Shown here: one piece after another, positions 27,091 through 36,697 of the stretch
Layout of the letters: each line of letters begins with the position of its first letter
Position numbering within the stretch: the first letter of the stretch is position 1
Source of the DNA: Alteromonas genovensis
GTDB taxonomy: Bacteria > Pseudomonadota > Gammaproteobacteria > Enterobacterales > Alteromonadaceae
Length of the DNA: 64,000 nt
Assembly (NCBI RefSeq): GCF_010500895.1
Contig: NZ_JAAAWO010000010.1
Coordinates: forward strand, 62,001-126,000
Direction: 5' to 3'
Position numbers and translations under genes: made by a program
The notes under the pieces: generated by a model
Databases searched by the model: none
Told to the model about the DNA's origin: nothing
Seen by the model: the letters and a program-made list of their open reading frames with translations, nothing else

Positions 27091-27657
27091 ATGCCAAAGG
27101 CAAGTGAAATTAAAAAAAATCACACCATCGTTTACGGTGGAAAAACATGTATTGTAAGAGATATTGATCGTTCAGTACCTCAGGGCCGCGCTGGCGGAAG
27201 CATATATCGTATGCGTATGTACGATGTCGTCAGCGGCGCTAAATTCGACGAAACATTTAAAGACTCAGACATGTTAGAAATGGCTGATTTAGTGCGCCGC
27301 CCGGTGATGTTTTCATACATGGACGGCGACGAATTTGTCTTTCTAGATAACGAAGACTACACGCCTTATCACCTAAACAAAGAGAGTATTGCTGATGAAG
27401 CCTTGTTCATTAATGAAAAGACTGAGTCTATTCAGGTGTTAATTGTGAGTGATGTGCCTGTTGCTCTCGACTTACCAATGAGCGTAGAACTAGAAGTGGT
27501 TGAAACTGACCCGTCAATCAAGGGCGCTTCAGCAACCTCGCGCACCAAGCCAGCTACCCTATCTACTGGCCTTGTCGTGCAAGTTCCTGAATACATCAGC
27601 ACTGGCGAATGGATAAAAGTGAACACTGAGGAACGCAAGTTCCAAAGCCGTGCCTAA
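27091..27657 (+). CDS. efpL: Elongation factor P-like protein EfpL (YeiP)
   Basis: Ribosome-binding EF-P paralogue of 188 residues that relieves stalling at difficult, mainly proline-containing, motifs. The three-domain EF-P layout is complete: KOW-like domain I, then two OB domains, with the C-terminal signature region [19 protein letters not shown]. The loop that reaches the peptidyl-transferase centre reads PQGRAGGS with Arg33 at the tip, as in EfpL, instead of the Lys of EF-P that is modified by EpmA. AGGG precedes the ATG. It is monocistronic and ends at a strong terminator. Confidence 0.93.
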   Translation: MPKASEIKKNHTIVYGGKTCIVRDIDRSVPQGRAGGSIYRMRMYDVVSGAKFDETFKDSDMLEMADLVRRPVMFSYMDGDEFVFLDNEDYTPYHLNKESIADEALFINEKTESIQVLIVSDVPVALDLPMSVELEVVETDPSIKGASATSRTKPATLSTGLVVQVPEYISTGEWIKVNTEERKFQSRA

Positions 27658-27680
27658 ATTAGACTAGACAATGCCTATAA

Positions 27681-27714
27681 AAAAACCGGATAAGTAAACT
27701 TATCCGGTTTTTGG
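27681..27714. terminator. Bidirectional rho-independent terminator
   Basis: AAAAACCGGATAAGT (27681-27695) pairs perfectly with 27698-27712 around a 2-base centre, with A and T tracts on either side. It serves efpL and the convergent ahpF. Confidence 0.92.
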
Positions 27715-27734
27715 TTACTGCTGCCGCTGTTTAG

Positions 27735-29348
27735 TTAGGCAGCTTCTGTTTCTTTTTCGCTAGTTTTTTCGCTAGTTTCTTCAGTGTCAGCTACTTCATG
27801 ACTTAGCAAATATTCAAAAGCGGCTAGCGACGCTTTAGCACCCTCGCCCATCGAGATTACAATTTGCTTATAAGGCACTGTTGTCACGTCGCCGGCAGCG
27901 AATATGCCAGGCTCAGAAGTATGACATTTACCGTCAATAACAACTTCTCCGTATTGAGTAAGCTCAACGGTATCCTTCATAAATTGGCTATTCGGTACCA
28001 ATCCAATTTGAACAAACACACCGACTAATTCTTTCGTGTGCACTTCGTTGGTACTGCGATCTTGGTACTCGATAGCATTTACTTTGCCATTTTCAGCTAA
28101 AATCTGACGCGTTGCCGCATTCTTGATAATGGTAATGTTGTCACGCTTGTTTGCTTGATCAATCAATACTTGGTCTGCTTTTAATTCAGGCATGAATTCA
28201 AAAACAGTCACCGATTTCACAATACCGGCTAAATCAAGGGCTGCCTCAATACCTGAGTTACCGCCACCAATCACTGCAACATCTTTTCCTTTAAAGAATG
28301 GACCGTCACAGTGTGGGCAATATGCCACGCCGTTCCCGACGTTCTCTCTCTCACCAGGCACACCTAGTTCTCTCCAACGAGCGCCGGTGGCAACAATAAG
28401 ACTACGAGTACGAATTTGCTCGCCAGAAGAAAGCGTAATTGTTTTGATATTGCCTTTTTCGATGTTATCAACACGCACATGCTCTTTAAGAGTAATGTCA
28501 TAATCGCGCACGTGTTCCATCAAGTTACCTACAAGCTCTGGGCCTGTGGTTTTCGACACTGAAATTAAATTCTCAATGCCCATGGTATCTTTTACTTGGC
28601 CGCCAAATGTTTCTGCGATAACCGATACCTTTAAGCCTTTACGAGCGCTGTAGATAGCAGATGCCACACCAGCTGGTCCACCGCCAATAACAGTTACGTC
28701 TTGTAACGGCATTGATTCGCCTTTGTTGGCGTCTTTTAAACTTGGGTTTTGTTCAATAAGCTTATTAATAAGCACAGCAGCATCTACTTTACCGTTAGCG
28801 AATAGTTCGCCGTTTAAGTAAACGCTTGGTACGCCCTGAATGTCACGTTCTTCAATAACGTTCTGATACAAACCGCCATCTATCATCTCAGACGTAATGT
28901 TTGGATTAATTAACGCAAACTGATTTAGCGCTTGAACGACTTCTGGGCAGTTGTGGCAGCTTAGGCTGATAAACACTTCAAAATTGAGTGGTTCGCTCAC
29001 TGCTTTAACTATAGACGCTACGCTGTCATCTAGTTTTAATTCGGTTCCTGAAGCATGCAGCATGGCTAGAATCAGTGAGTTAAACTCATGACCGCCCGGA
29101 ATACCTGAAAATCTTATCCCCGTATCTTCGCCATCAGCTTCTAATAAAAAGCTTACAGAGCTACGAAGTATGCCGTTTGTGTCGCGTTCTTCAACGCTAA
29201 GTTTATCGCTTATACCTGCAATGTCGGACAGAAAGCCAACAAGCTCTTCACGCTTGCTGTGTTCACCGGTCTGTACGACAAAGGTTACGTCTTTTTGCAT
29301 TGTCTCGGTATAACCCTTCAACGCTTGTAAAATTTCTTTAGTTAACAC
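27735..29348 (-). CDS. ahpF: Alkyl hydroperoxide reductase subunit F
   Basis: Flavoprotein of 537 residues that passes electrons from NADH to AhpC. The N-terminal domain is a tandem thioredoxin fold with redox pair CHNC near residue 130. The thioredoxin-reductase-like part has FAD motif VIGGGPAG near 217, redox pair CPHC near 343 and NAD motif VIGGGNSG near 357. Length is close to E. coli AhpF (521), with an acidic Glu/Thr-rich C-terminal tail of about 16 residues. GTG start with AGGA at 5 bases. It follows ahpC by 166 bases containing two hairpins. Confidence 0.96.
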   Translation of the reverse strand: MLTKEILQALKGYTETMQKDVTFVVQTGEHSKREELVGFLSDIAGISDKLSVEERDTNGILRSSVSFLLEADGEDTGIRFSGIPGGHEFNSLILAMLHASGTELKLDDSVASIVKAVSEPLNFEVFISLSCHNCPEVVQALNQFALINPNITSEMIDGGLYQNVIEERDIQGVPSVYLNGELFANGKVDAAVLINKLIEQNPSLKDANKGESMPLQDVTVIGGGPAGVASAIYSARKGLKVSVIAETFGGQVKDTMGIENLISVSKTTGPELVGNLMEHVRDYDITLKEHVRVDNIEKGNIKTITLSSGEQIRTRSLIVATGARWRELGVPGERENVGNGVAYCPHCDGPFFKGKDVAVIGGGNSGIEAALDLAGIVKSVTVFEFMPELKADQVLIDQANKRDNITIIKNAATRQILAENGKVNAIEYQDRSTNEVHTKELVGVFVQIGLVPNSQFMKDTVELTQYGEVVIDGKCHTSEPGIFAAGDVTTVPYKQIVISMGEGAKASLAAFEYLLSHEVADTEETSEKTSEKETEAA

Positions 29349-29442
29349 GGTTGTCCTGCCTTATTTTCGACATGCCGATCCCCGCCAACCATTTTTGATG
29401 GTCAACTTATAAGCGGAAACTGGAAAGTTAAATAAAAATTGA

Positions 29443-29470
29443 ATAGAGGGAGCGAGAATTCACTCCCTAT
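29443..29470 (-). terminator. Intercistronic terminator-like hairpin between ahpC and ahpF
   Basis: On the minus strand ATAGGGAG pairs with CTCCC(T)CTAT with one bulged base and is followed by TTCAATTTTTA. It probably ends most ahpC transcripts with some read-through into ahpF. Confidence 0.55.
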
Positions 29471-29471
29471 C

Positions 29472-29504
29472 AACTAATTGCGTTTTTGAAAAAACGCGCT
29501 AGTT
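29472..29504 (-). other. Hairpin directly after the ahpC stop codon
   Basis: GCGTTTTT and AAAAACGC (29480-29497) form an 8-bp stem around GA, extended by AACTA/TAGTT. There is no U tract beyond it, so it looks more like a processing or stabilising 3' hairpin than a terminator. Confidence 0.5.
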
Positions 29505-29514
29505 ACGTCAGTAC

Positions 29515-30078
29515 TTAGATTTTACCAACTAGGTCAAGTGAAGGTGCTAGTGTTGCTTCGCCTTCTTTCCATTTTGCTGGACATACTTCGCCTGGGTTGT
29601 TCGCTACGTACTGAGCAGCTTTGATTTTACGTACTAGGTCATCTGCGTCACGGCCAATGCCTTCAGACGTGATTTCCATTGCTTGTACAATACCTTCTGG
29701 GTCTACAACAAACGTTGCACGGTCAGCTAGGCCCATTGTTTCACGCATACAATCGAAGTTGCGTGTGATTTCGCCCGTTGGGTCACCAATCATTGCAAAT
29801 TTGATTTTGTTGATTGTGTCTGAAGAATCGTGCCATGCTTTGTGAGTGAAGTGAGTGTCAGTAGATACTGAGAATACTTCTACACCACGAGACTGTAGCT
29901 CTTCGTACTTATCAGCGATATCACCAAGCTCAGTTGGGCATACAAACGTGAAATCAGCTGGGTAAAATACGAATACTGACCATTTGCCTTTAATGTCTTC
30001 ACTACTTACGTCAATAAATTCGCCGTCTTTAAATGCTGTTGCTTTAAAAGGCTTAATAGCAGTATTGATCATTGCCAT
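29515..30078 (-). CDS. ahpC: Alkyl hydroperoxide reductase subunit C (peroxiredoxin)
   Basis: Two-Cys peroxiredoxin of 187 residues that reduces H2O2 and organic hydroperoxides with AhpF as reductant. The peroxidatic Cys is in [11 protein letters not shown] near residue 47, and the resolving Cys in GEVCPAKW near 165. The ATG at 30078 gives [11 protein letters not shown], aligning with E. coli MSLINTKIKPF and its 187 residues, and GGAG lies 9 bases upstream. An upstream ATG at 30093 falls on that SD and is rejected. No clear OxyR site was found in the upstream region. Confidence 0.97.
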   Translation of the reverse strand: MAMINTAIKPFKATAFKDGEFIDVSSEDIKGKWSVFVFYPADFTFVCPTELGDIADKYEELQSRGVEVFSVSTDTHFTHKAWHDSSDTINKIKFAMIGDPTGEITRNFDCMRETMGLADRATFVVDPEGIVQAMEITSEGIGRDADDLVRKIKAAQYVANNPGEVCPAKWKEGEATLAPSLDLVGKI

Positions 30079-30372
30079 GTTTAAATTCTCCATTATGGTT
30101 TAAGAAAGAATGTTTTAAGAAAGATTGCTTTTAAATTAGATTCGTAAGCCAGTAGCATACGAGAGTAATCTTTACGTTTTTTATGACCACTTGGTTTTGC
30201 AATTTTTGTTTCGCTAAATTCAAGTGCCCTTCAACTTGATGCAAAGAATAGCGCGCTAATTTATAAAACACTAATTGGTAAATGTGAATCGTCTAATCAA
30301 CTTATTGAATCGAACGATTAAAACTTATCAAATATGGTTAAAAACAACGCGATATAACACCGGAGTAGTCTA

Positions 30373-31692
30373 ATGCGAAACTCGCGAATTGCCCAAGACA
30401 TTGCCAGAATTGATGGTTCGACACCGTCAAGGACTATCGGAAAACATATAAAAATGGCTTCAAGCCCTTTTGTTTTCTTCCGCGGTACTGCACAGCTATT
30501 TTACTCCGACGTGTATAATGGGGTCATATGCCTGCCAGACAACCTTAATGCCATTCCTCTGACAAGTATTGTGGGTGATTGCCACTTGTCTAATTTTGGG
30601 TTTCTTACTGAAGAGGGCTCCCACGGTGATACCGTCATTTTTTCACCCAACGATTTTGACGATGCCTGCGTTGGCAGAGCGCACTGGGACATAATGCGGT
30701 TGCTCACGTCATTTACGCTGTCTCAAATACATTGTGAAGGTATTGTGAGTGGAGCCTATGTGGATAAGGACGTTGACACAACAAAACCCGTCATTAGCAA
30801 AAACGACGTGATAAACGCACAACATACTTTTTTAAACGCTTACATCGAAACCTGCCGTAGAGTGACCGAAGATGAAGCCGTGATTAACGAAGCGGTTAAC
30901 TGGCGACCTGATAAAGTAGCCACAAAATTAGCCAAGCTTTACGATAAGGCAGTATTGAGAAGCGCTAACGGCAGCGCTTTTACAACAAAAAGTGCCCTTG
31001 CACGGGCGGTAGACTTTAATAATGATACCTTGTCATTTAAGGCTAACAGCGCAAAATTCACTCCGCTAACTAACGAAGAATATTCTGAACTCTACAACGC
31101 CTTTGCGCCTTTTATGGATGACTCAGTGGTTGATATCGTGCGCCGCGAGGATGCCGGAACCGGCTCGGTAAACCTCGACCGCTTCTATTTTTTAGTCGGT
31201 CCCAAAAAGCCACATACTTCGGTGAGTTTTTCCCATTGTCATATTGTAGAAGTGAAACAACAGCGTGAGGCTGCTCCGCTTCATCACTTCGCATCCCTTT
31301 GCCCGGTCAATCAGCTTAATCCTGCTCATTTAACCGCACGAAGCCAGCGCCGAATGCAGCGCAATCCAGACCTTATCCTCGACGAAGCGATTTTTGACAA
31401 CAAGCACTATCTCATCCGTTCGCGCCATCATGCAAAAGTTGGCATTTCACCTGAAGATGTCGTCATGGGCAAAAAAGCAAATCAAGGTGGCTTTAACTAC
31501 TTTGCAGAGCTCTGTGGCTACACATTAGCACTGGCGCATTGCCGTGGCGACCGTCGCAGCACGCGATTTGCCACCGCTGCCTGTAATTTATTGCCAGACG
31601 CAGGTGAAGACATGGTCACCGCCTCGAATGAATATGCATATAAAGTGCTCGATGATTATGCGTACTTTTGCGAGGAGCTGGCTTTGTCATGA
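30373..31692 (+). CDS. DUF2252 family protein
   Basis: Cytosolic protein of 439 residues with the DUF2252 pattern: FVFFRGTAQLFY near residue 33, GDCHLSNFG near 71 and NDFDDACVG near 95. These last two resemble the catalytic and metal-binding motifs of aminoglycoside-phosphotransferase-like kinases, so a small-molecule kinase is possible but unproven. Conserved C-terminal parts include YLIRSRHHAK and GYTLALAHCRGD. ATG follows CGGAG at 7-8 bases. It diverges from ahpC across 290 bases holding a 15-base direct repeat (TTTAAGAAAGA) near the ahpC leader. Confidence 0.87.
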   Translation: MRNSRIAQDIARIDGSTPSRTIGKHIKMASSPFVFFRGTAQLFYSDVYNGVICLPDNLNAIPLTSIVGDCHLSNFGFLTEEGSHGDTVIFSPNDFDDACVGRAHWDIMRLLTSFTLSQIHCEGIVSGAYVDKDVDTTKPVISKNDVINAQHTFLNAYIETCRRVTEDEAVINEAVNWRPDKVATKLAKLYDKAVLRSANGSAFTTKSALARAVDFNNDTLSFKANSAKFTPLTNEEYSELYNAFAPFMDDSVVDIVRREDAGTGSVNLDRFYFLVGPKKPHTSVSFSHCHIVEVKQQREAAPLHHFASLCPVNQLNPAHLTARSQRRMQRNPDLILDEAIFDNKHYLIRSRHHAKVGISPEDVVMGKKANQGGFNYFAELCGYTLALAHCRGDRRSTRFATAACNLLPDAGEDMVTASNEYAYKVLDDYAYFCEELALS

Positions 31693-31972
31693 TCTGCTTT
31701 TGTAAGGGGTGCGCTTCGATAAGCACTTTTTTGTGAAGATATGAGCTTTTAAAGGTATGAGCGTATCTTACGCTAGTGCATTACTTCACCGAGTTTTTGG
31801 TTACTAAAAACAACGCAGTACTGTTACTTAACGCTATCACTTAGCTCCTTAGCGATAGCCAATGTGATAAATAAACTTACCTATACAACTTAAGCCACTG
31901 TTTATAAATGAAATCTCAAAAAACAGCTTGAATATACTTAAGTCATATTTACGCTTAAAAAATCCCTATACG
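31693..31972. other. Intergenic region upstream of the nuclease leader
   Basis: About 280 AT-rich bases between DUF2252 and the nuclease leader structure. I see no coding signal and no confident promoter or terminator. Confidence 0.5.
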
Positions 31973-32034
31973 GTAGTGTAAGCAACAATAATGTTGCCTG
32001 CCCTCACGGGCATAAAAAAATAAAAAAACACTAC
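31973..32034 (+). promoter_or_regulatory. Possible three-way-junction RNA in the nuclease 5' leader
   Basis: Outer stem GTAGTGT/ACACTAC (31973-31979 with 32028-32034) encloses two hairpins, GCAAC-AATAAT-GTTGC (31982-31997) and TGCCC-TCAC-GGGCA (31999-32012), then an A-rich strand. It ends just before the SD AAGGG. It fits no riboswitch class I know; short stems leave chance possible. Confidence 0.4.
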
Positions 32035-32052
32035 TACAAAAGGGAAAATGAC

Positions 32053-34662
32053 GTGAGAACATCACTATCTTTACTTAGCGCAGGCATCCTATCGGCGCTC
32101 TCACTTTCTGCAGCAACTAACGTCGCGTTGGCAAACGACATTGTCATCAGCGGTGTGATTGACGGCCCTTTATCGGGCGGTGTACCAAAGGCAGTTGAGC
32201 TTTATGTGATAAATGACGTTGCTGACCTATCCGAGTATGGCATTGGAAGTGCCAATAACGGAGGCGGTAGCGATGGTGAAGAATTTACGTTTCCAGTTCA
32301 AAGTGCGTCAGCAGGAACGTACCTGTATATCGCCTCAGAAATAGACGGCTTTACTAGCTTTTTCGGTATGGCTCCAGACTTTGATAGCTCAGCTATGGGG
32401 ATTAACGGTGATGATGCAGTCGAGCTTTTCAAAGGCGGCAACGTTATTGATACCTTTGGCGACATAAACGTTGATGGTAACGGCACTGCTTGGGAATATC
32501 TAGATGGATGGGCCTACCGTAGCAATGGACAAACCGCAAACGCAGGAACTTTTAATGATGAAAACTGGGCATACAGCGGTGTTGATGCCCTTGACGGTGC
32601 TAACACTAACGCAGAAGCATCTACGCCATTTCCTTTAGGTACCTTTACCACTGAAGGCGGTGGTGATGTAGAAGTTCCGCCTGTTGAGCCACCAGTTGCA
32701 TTAGGCGCTTGTGGCGATGATGCAACACTCATAAGCGCAATACAAGGCTATGACGCTGCCTCTGATGAAGCAGGAAATAGTCATATTATTGAAGCCATCA
32801 TTACGGCCACACGACAAGGCGGCTTCTTTATCCAAGAAGAAAACGCTGATAGCGATGGCGATGCAACGACATCTGAGGCGATTATTGTCGAAGGCGAGAC
32901 GGACATTACAGTTGGTAATATCATTCGTTTATATGGAAGCGTGACTGAAAACTTCGGCATGACAACCATAGAGATGGATAGCGACGTTGTAGCCGCAGAT
33001 TGCGGTGCGAGCGATGATGTCATGACCACTAGCATTTCAATGCCTTACGAAGAAGATTTGGAGGCTCTTGAAGGAATGTTAGTTAGCGTCACCGATGCCA
33101 CGGTAACCAGCACCAACTCGCTTTGGCGTTTCGGTGAAATTGTGGTGAGTGATAGTGTTAAACGTCAGCCAAGCGATATTGCTCCTCCCCTTTCTGATGC
33201 TTTTGCTGCTGCACAGACAGAGAGCGAAGCTAGCCTATTAACTATTGAAGATAATAGCGGTTCACAATACCCAGATGCCATCAGCTTCTTCCCCAACTTT
33301 AGCTACGCAAATACCATTCGTATTGGCGACACTGTGTCTGCATCGGGCCCGCTGAATTTTAGTTTTGGAACTTATCGCATCAATCCTACCGACGTCATCG
33401 CGGTTACTTCTACTCGTGAAGATACCCCAGTAGTAAGTGAGGGTAATCTGTCAGTAGCTACCTTTAACGTTCTTAACTATTTCAATGGTGATGAAGATGA
33501 AAACGGTGAACTGACGTTCGACTACGACGATAATCGTGGCGCTGAAAGCGAAGCGGCTTTTGCACTTCAGGAAGGTCGTATAGTAGAAGCCATTGTTGAT
33601 TTAAATGCTGACGTGGTCGGCCTAATGGAAATCGAGAACGACGGTTTTGGCGATGATAGTGCCATTCAATCTTTACTTAATGCTATTAATGCCCAGCTTG
33701 GCGAAGCAGAGCAATACGCGTTTATCAGTACTGCTGATAACTCGCAAATTGGCACTGACGCAATTACCGTTGGGCTATTGTATCGCGGCACAGTGGTAAC
33801 ACCACAAGGCGATGCGGTAATAGTGGCGATGCCTGAACAACAAGTATCGGAAGATAGACTAGCGAGAATGCGTCCGTCGCTAGTGCAAACCTTCGAGCAC
33901 ACTGAAAGCGGCGAAACGTTTGCCGTTGCAGTCAACCACTTTAAGTCAAAGGGCTCGCAGTGTGCCGAAGATGTTGCAGAAGCTCCTTCTGATATTGATA
34001 CCATTCAGGGCAGCTGTAACGCACTTCGTGTATCTGCTGCCATCACGCTAGGTAATGCGCTAAATGATGAAACACTGCCTGAGCGCAAAATAATACTGGG
34101 CGATCTAAATGCCTACAGCGCAGAAGACCCTGTTGCAGTGCTTACCGACTACACGCCAGAAAACCGCGGATACACGATTAAAACTGCAATTAACACTGGA
34201 ATGGATGAGGGTGAATCTGTCGAGGTGGACGCAAGCTATGGTTATCATAACCTTGCAGAAACCTTTGATGAAGATGGTTTTTCTTACTGGTTCTTTGGTA
34301 CCGAGCAAGTGGGTAGCCTAGACCACGTATTAGCAAGCGATGCAATGCTAGCGGACGCCGTTGATGGCACACATTGGAACATCAATTCTGTGGAAGCCTA
34401 TCAACTTCAATATAACCAGGCACTTCGATTCTACCCAGATGAAGAAGGTTATGCTTTTACTGATATTGGTCCTTTTAGAAGCTCTGATCACGACCCGTTT
34501 ATTGCTACCTTCAATTTAGTCGCAGACGAGCCAGCTCCGCTTCCAATACCCGATGAAGACGAAGATAGTTCTGGTGGCTCAATGGGAGGAATTCTAACAT
34601 TGCTTGCTGCAATGGTTGGCTTTCGCCGTTGGTCTGCTGTTTCTAAAAAACGCGCTAGCTAA
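32053..34662 (+). CDS. ExeM/NucH-type extracellular endonuclease with GlyGly-CTERM anchor
   Basis: Exported nuclease of 869 residues. A signal peptide (about 1-27) precedes a lamin-tail-like beta domain at about 28-200, an OB-fold-like stretch at about 215-465, and an endonuclease/exonuclease/phosphatase domain at about 470-835. The nuclease domain has ATFNVLNYF, GLMEIENDG, AVNHFKSKGSQC, ILGDLNAYS and RSSDHDPF as catalytic motifs. The C-terminus GGSMGGILTLLAAMVGFRRW followed by basic residues is a GlyGly-CTERM signal, which implies rhombosortase processing and type II secretion (family knowledge). GTG start with AAGGG 8 bases upstream. It probably degrades extracellular DNA for nutrition or biofilm dispersal. 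Confidence 0.92.
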   Translation: MRTSLSLLSAGILSALSLSAATNVALANDIVISGVIDGPLSGGVPKAVELYVINDVADLSEYGIGSANNGGGSDGEEFTFPVQSASAGTYLYIASEIDGFTSFFGMAPDFDSSAMGINGDDAVELFKGGNVIDTFGDINVDGNGTAWEYLDGWAYRSNGQTANAGTFNDENWAYSGVDALDGANTNAEASTPFPLGTFTTEGGGDVEVPPVEPPVALGACGDDATLISAIQGYDAASDEAGNSHIIEAIITATRQGGFFIQEENADSDGDATTSEAIIVEGETDITVGNIIRLYGSVTENFGMTTIEMDSDVVAADCGASDDVMTTSISMPYEEDLEALEGMLVSVTDATVTSTNSLWRFGEIVVSDSVKRQPSDIAPPLSDAFAAAQTESEASLLTIEDNSGSQYPDAISFFPNFSYANTIRIGDTVSASGPLNFSFGTYRINPTDVIAVTSTREDTPVVSEGNLSVATFNVLNYFNGDEDENGELTFDYDDNRGAESEAAFALQEGRIVEAIVDLNADVVGLMEIENDGFGDDSAIQSLLNAINAQLGEAEQYAFISTADNSQIGTDAITVGLLYRGTVVTPQGDAVIVAMPEQQVSEDRLARMRPSLVQTFEHTESGETFAVAVNHFKSKGSQCAEDVAEAPSDIDTIQGSCNALRVSAAITLGNALNDETLPERKIILGDLNAYSAEDPVAVLTDYTPENRGYTIKTAINTGMDEGESVEVDASYGYHNLAETFDEDGFSYWFFGTEQVGSLDHVLASDAMLADAVDGTHWNINSVEAYQLQYNQALRFYPDEEGYAFTDIGPFRSSDHDPFIATFNLVADEPAPLPIPDEDEDSSGGSMGGILTLLAAMVGFRRWSAVSKKRAS

Positions 34663-34686
34663 ACGTCGAAAATAACACGACAACAC

Positions 34687-34718
34687 AAAGAGGCAGCGTT
34701 TAGCTGCCTCTTTTTATT
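34687..34718 (+). terminator. Rho-independent terminator
   Basis: An 11-bp stem AAAGAGGCAGC/GCTGCCTCTTT with a 5-base loop and trailing T tract, 25 bases after the nuclease stop. Confidence 0.92.
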
Positions 34719-34757
34719 TTACTATAAAAACATAATGCTTATTTGTACGGTATTTTT

Positions 34758-36527
34758 CTATTGAGATGCTTCGCGTTCTTTAGCGCCGTCCTTATCACTA
34801 CTTTGTAAAGCGCTGCTGTTTGAAGAGCTGGAGTCTAAAGCGCTGACTTCTTGTGACAGAACGCCAATAAAGTCAGACGCGTGCACATCATCAATTTCAA
34901 GCCCTAAGCGCTGAATGTACATATCTCGCTTTTCAGCTTGAGTAGGAGAGAGCTTGCCCTCTACCAATACCTTTGCAGCCGCCTTAGCTGACGCAATTTG
35001 ATCTTCAGTTAAATCTTCGCCCACGTGAATATTTGTAATAATCTTAAGTAAGCTTAGGGCCACTTGCTTGTCGGTGGGAGAAATTGTTAGCGCCTGTCGA
35101 AGGTTGTTGTAAGCAGGACCAAGACGATTTTCTTTGTAGTTCACCGTCGCCATGTGCTTGAGCTCTTTAGGCGTAAATTGAATTTCGTTTCGTTCTATAG
35201 ACTCTTGCTTGAGATATTCATCTACCACTTGCGATGTGAACGTATCGCCCTCAATTTGCTTTCGAAGTTTTTCCAAAATACTAATGCAGTGCTCGCGCAT
35301 ACCTAGCTCGTGAAAAGCTTTCATCTTATCCAGACTGTCTTCCATAGACAGACCATCCGTATTCGCTGAGCTTTGCTTCATCACTTGCTCAGCGCCTTTC
35401 TTGTCATCTTTTAGACACAGCACTCTGGCTTTAATAACGTTCACTTGCTCGCCCAGTTCAGTGCGTACCCCTTTTTGCTGTGCGACATTATCAAGGTCGT
35501 GTTGCGCACGTTGAATATACTTTTCAGCATCAGTACCGCCAAGGCTAGTGGCTAAATCGATGGTAGAACGTATTACATTTAAAGAAAGCTGAGGTGAGTC
35601 ATGAATAGAGTTTTTAGCAAATTTCGCCATATTTTGTACAGCAGATAGCTGGCCAATCTTGTCGTGATTTAACCGTGCTAAATCCCATAAGCGTTTATTT
35701 CGTTCAATGTTTCTCGGTGCAAGTCGACTCGCCTCTTTCATTTGTTCGTAGGCAATATCGAACTGCTCTTTTTCAATAAAATACTGGGCCAGTAAATCGA
35801 ACGTAAGAAAGCGAGTGTCAGGCCGCTGAAGCAAATCATCTACAATTAGCTGAGCCTCTTCTAGCTCGTCTTGGCGAAGCAGCGAGCGAGTGAGCCCAAT
35901 GTGTACCCAGGCGTGGTCCATACTTTGCAGCAGCTCTCGAAAGTAATTTTCGGCGGTTTCAAAGTCTCGCAATTGCAGCAGGCAATCGCCAATTAAGCGC
36001 TTTATTCTCGGGTGATATTCTATTAACGAGCTGTCTTTTAATTGTCGCTCTGCGTAATACATGGCCGTGGAATAATCGCCATTTTGCATGCAGTGCAGCA
36101 TTTTATGCAGTTTGTATCGAATATGGAGAAGATACTGAAGACGAGAAACTATTTTCGTTCGCTGTAATGGTTTTACCCAGAAATCATGGGGCTGCAACTC
36201 GACAATGCAGTTTACCAGCTCTGTGGACGTTTCAGCGCTTAAGAAAATAACCGTGGTGGTATCGTTGATGTAATTAAGATGTTTCAACTCTTCAAATAAG
36301 TGAAAGCCATCTTTATCGTGACTGACATTAAAGGCAAGTAAAACAAAATCAAACTGTCTGGTTTCGCATAAGCGTTTCGCATGAAAGGCGTTAAATGCGC
36401 TACTCACATGATTTATCCCAACTTCGTGCAGTGCTGAGGCCACTACATCATGCACTAATCCTTGATTATCAATAACCAATACATGAAGGTCTTCTCTTGG
36501 TACGGGATCAGGGATTTTTTCCAACAT
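34758..36527 (-). CDS. Pseudo-receiver domain protein with TPR repeats
   Basis: Cytosolic protein of 589 residues. Residues 14-135 form a CheY-like receiver fold: VLVIDNQ at strand 1, VIFLSAE carrying the conserved Ser, and WVKPL with the conserved Lys. The phosphoacceptor position at the end of strand 3 reads FVLLAFNV, with no Asp, so Asp phosphorylation is not expected. Residues about 145-540 are tetratricopeptide-like helical pairs (AMYYAERQL, AENYFRELLQ, AQLIVDDLL). The C-terminus is Ser-rich. The layout recalls the REC-TPR protein VieB of Vibrio, an inhibitor of a signalling partner. No partner kinase is adjacent. Confidence 0.85.
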   Translation of the reverse strand: MLEKIPDPVPREDLHVLVIDNQGLVHDVVASALHEVGINHVSSAFNAFHAKRLCETRQFDFVLLAFNVSHDKDGFHLFEELKHLNYINDTTTVIFLSAETSTELVNCIVELQPHDFWVKPLQRTKIVSRLQYLLHIRYKLHKMLHCMQNGDYSTAMYYAERQLKDSSLIEYHPRIKRLIGDCLLQLRDFETAENYFRELLQSMDHAWVHIGLTRSLLRQDELEEAQLIVDDLLQRPDTRFLTFDLLAQYFIEKEQFDIAYEQMKEASRLAPRNIERNKRLWDLARLNHDKIGQLSAVQNMAKFAKNSIHDSPQLSLNVIRSTIDLATSLGGTDAEKYIQRAQHDLDNVAQQKGVRTELGEQVNVIKARVLCLKDDKKGAEQVMKQSSANTDGLSMEDSLDKMKAFHELGMREHCISILEKLRKQIEGDTFTSQVVDEYLKQESIERNEIQFTPKELKHMATVNYKENRLGPAYNNLRQALTISPTDKQVALSLLKIITNIHVGEDLTEDQIASAKAAAKVLVEGKLSPTQAEKRDMYIQRLGLEIDDVHASDFIGVLSQEVSALDSSSSNSSALQSSDKDGAKEREASQ

Positions 36528-36697
36528 TTAACAACCACTTCTTACGTCTTTTCCTTAAGTAACACAACGTTGATTGTAAGCGCACCTGCTTGGGTAAAAG
36601 ACTTACAGTAATGAAAAAACAACGCTGTGGGCAAGTATGCATAATATTGCATCTGGATTGATATTAGCACTTACCTCCCATATTGCGCTAGTCATGG

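Noticed and set aside
30079-30093. Upstream ATG for ahpC
   Set aside because: It overlaps the GGAG ribosome binding site of the start that matches E. coli AhpC length and N-terminus.
30094-30372. OxyR site upstream of ahpC
   Set aside because: No array of ATAG/CTAT half-sites with 7-base spacing was found; one ATAG near 30247 is not enough.
31999-32012. Terminator upstream of the nuclease gene
   Set aside because: The hairpin is followed by A, not T, on the plus strand and no minus-strand gene ends there.
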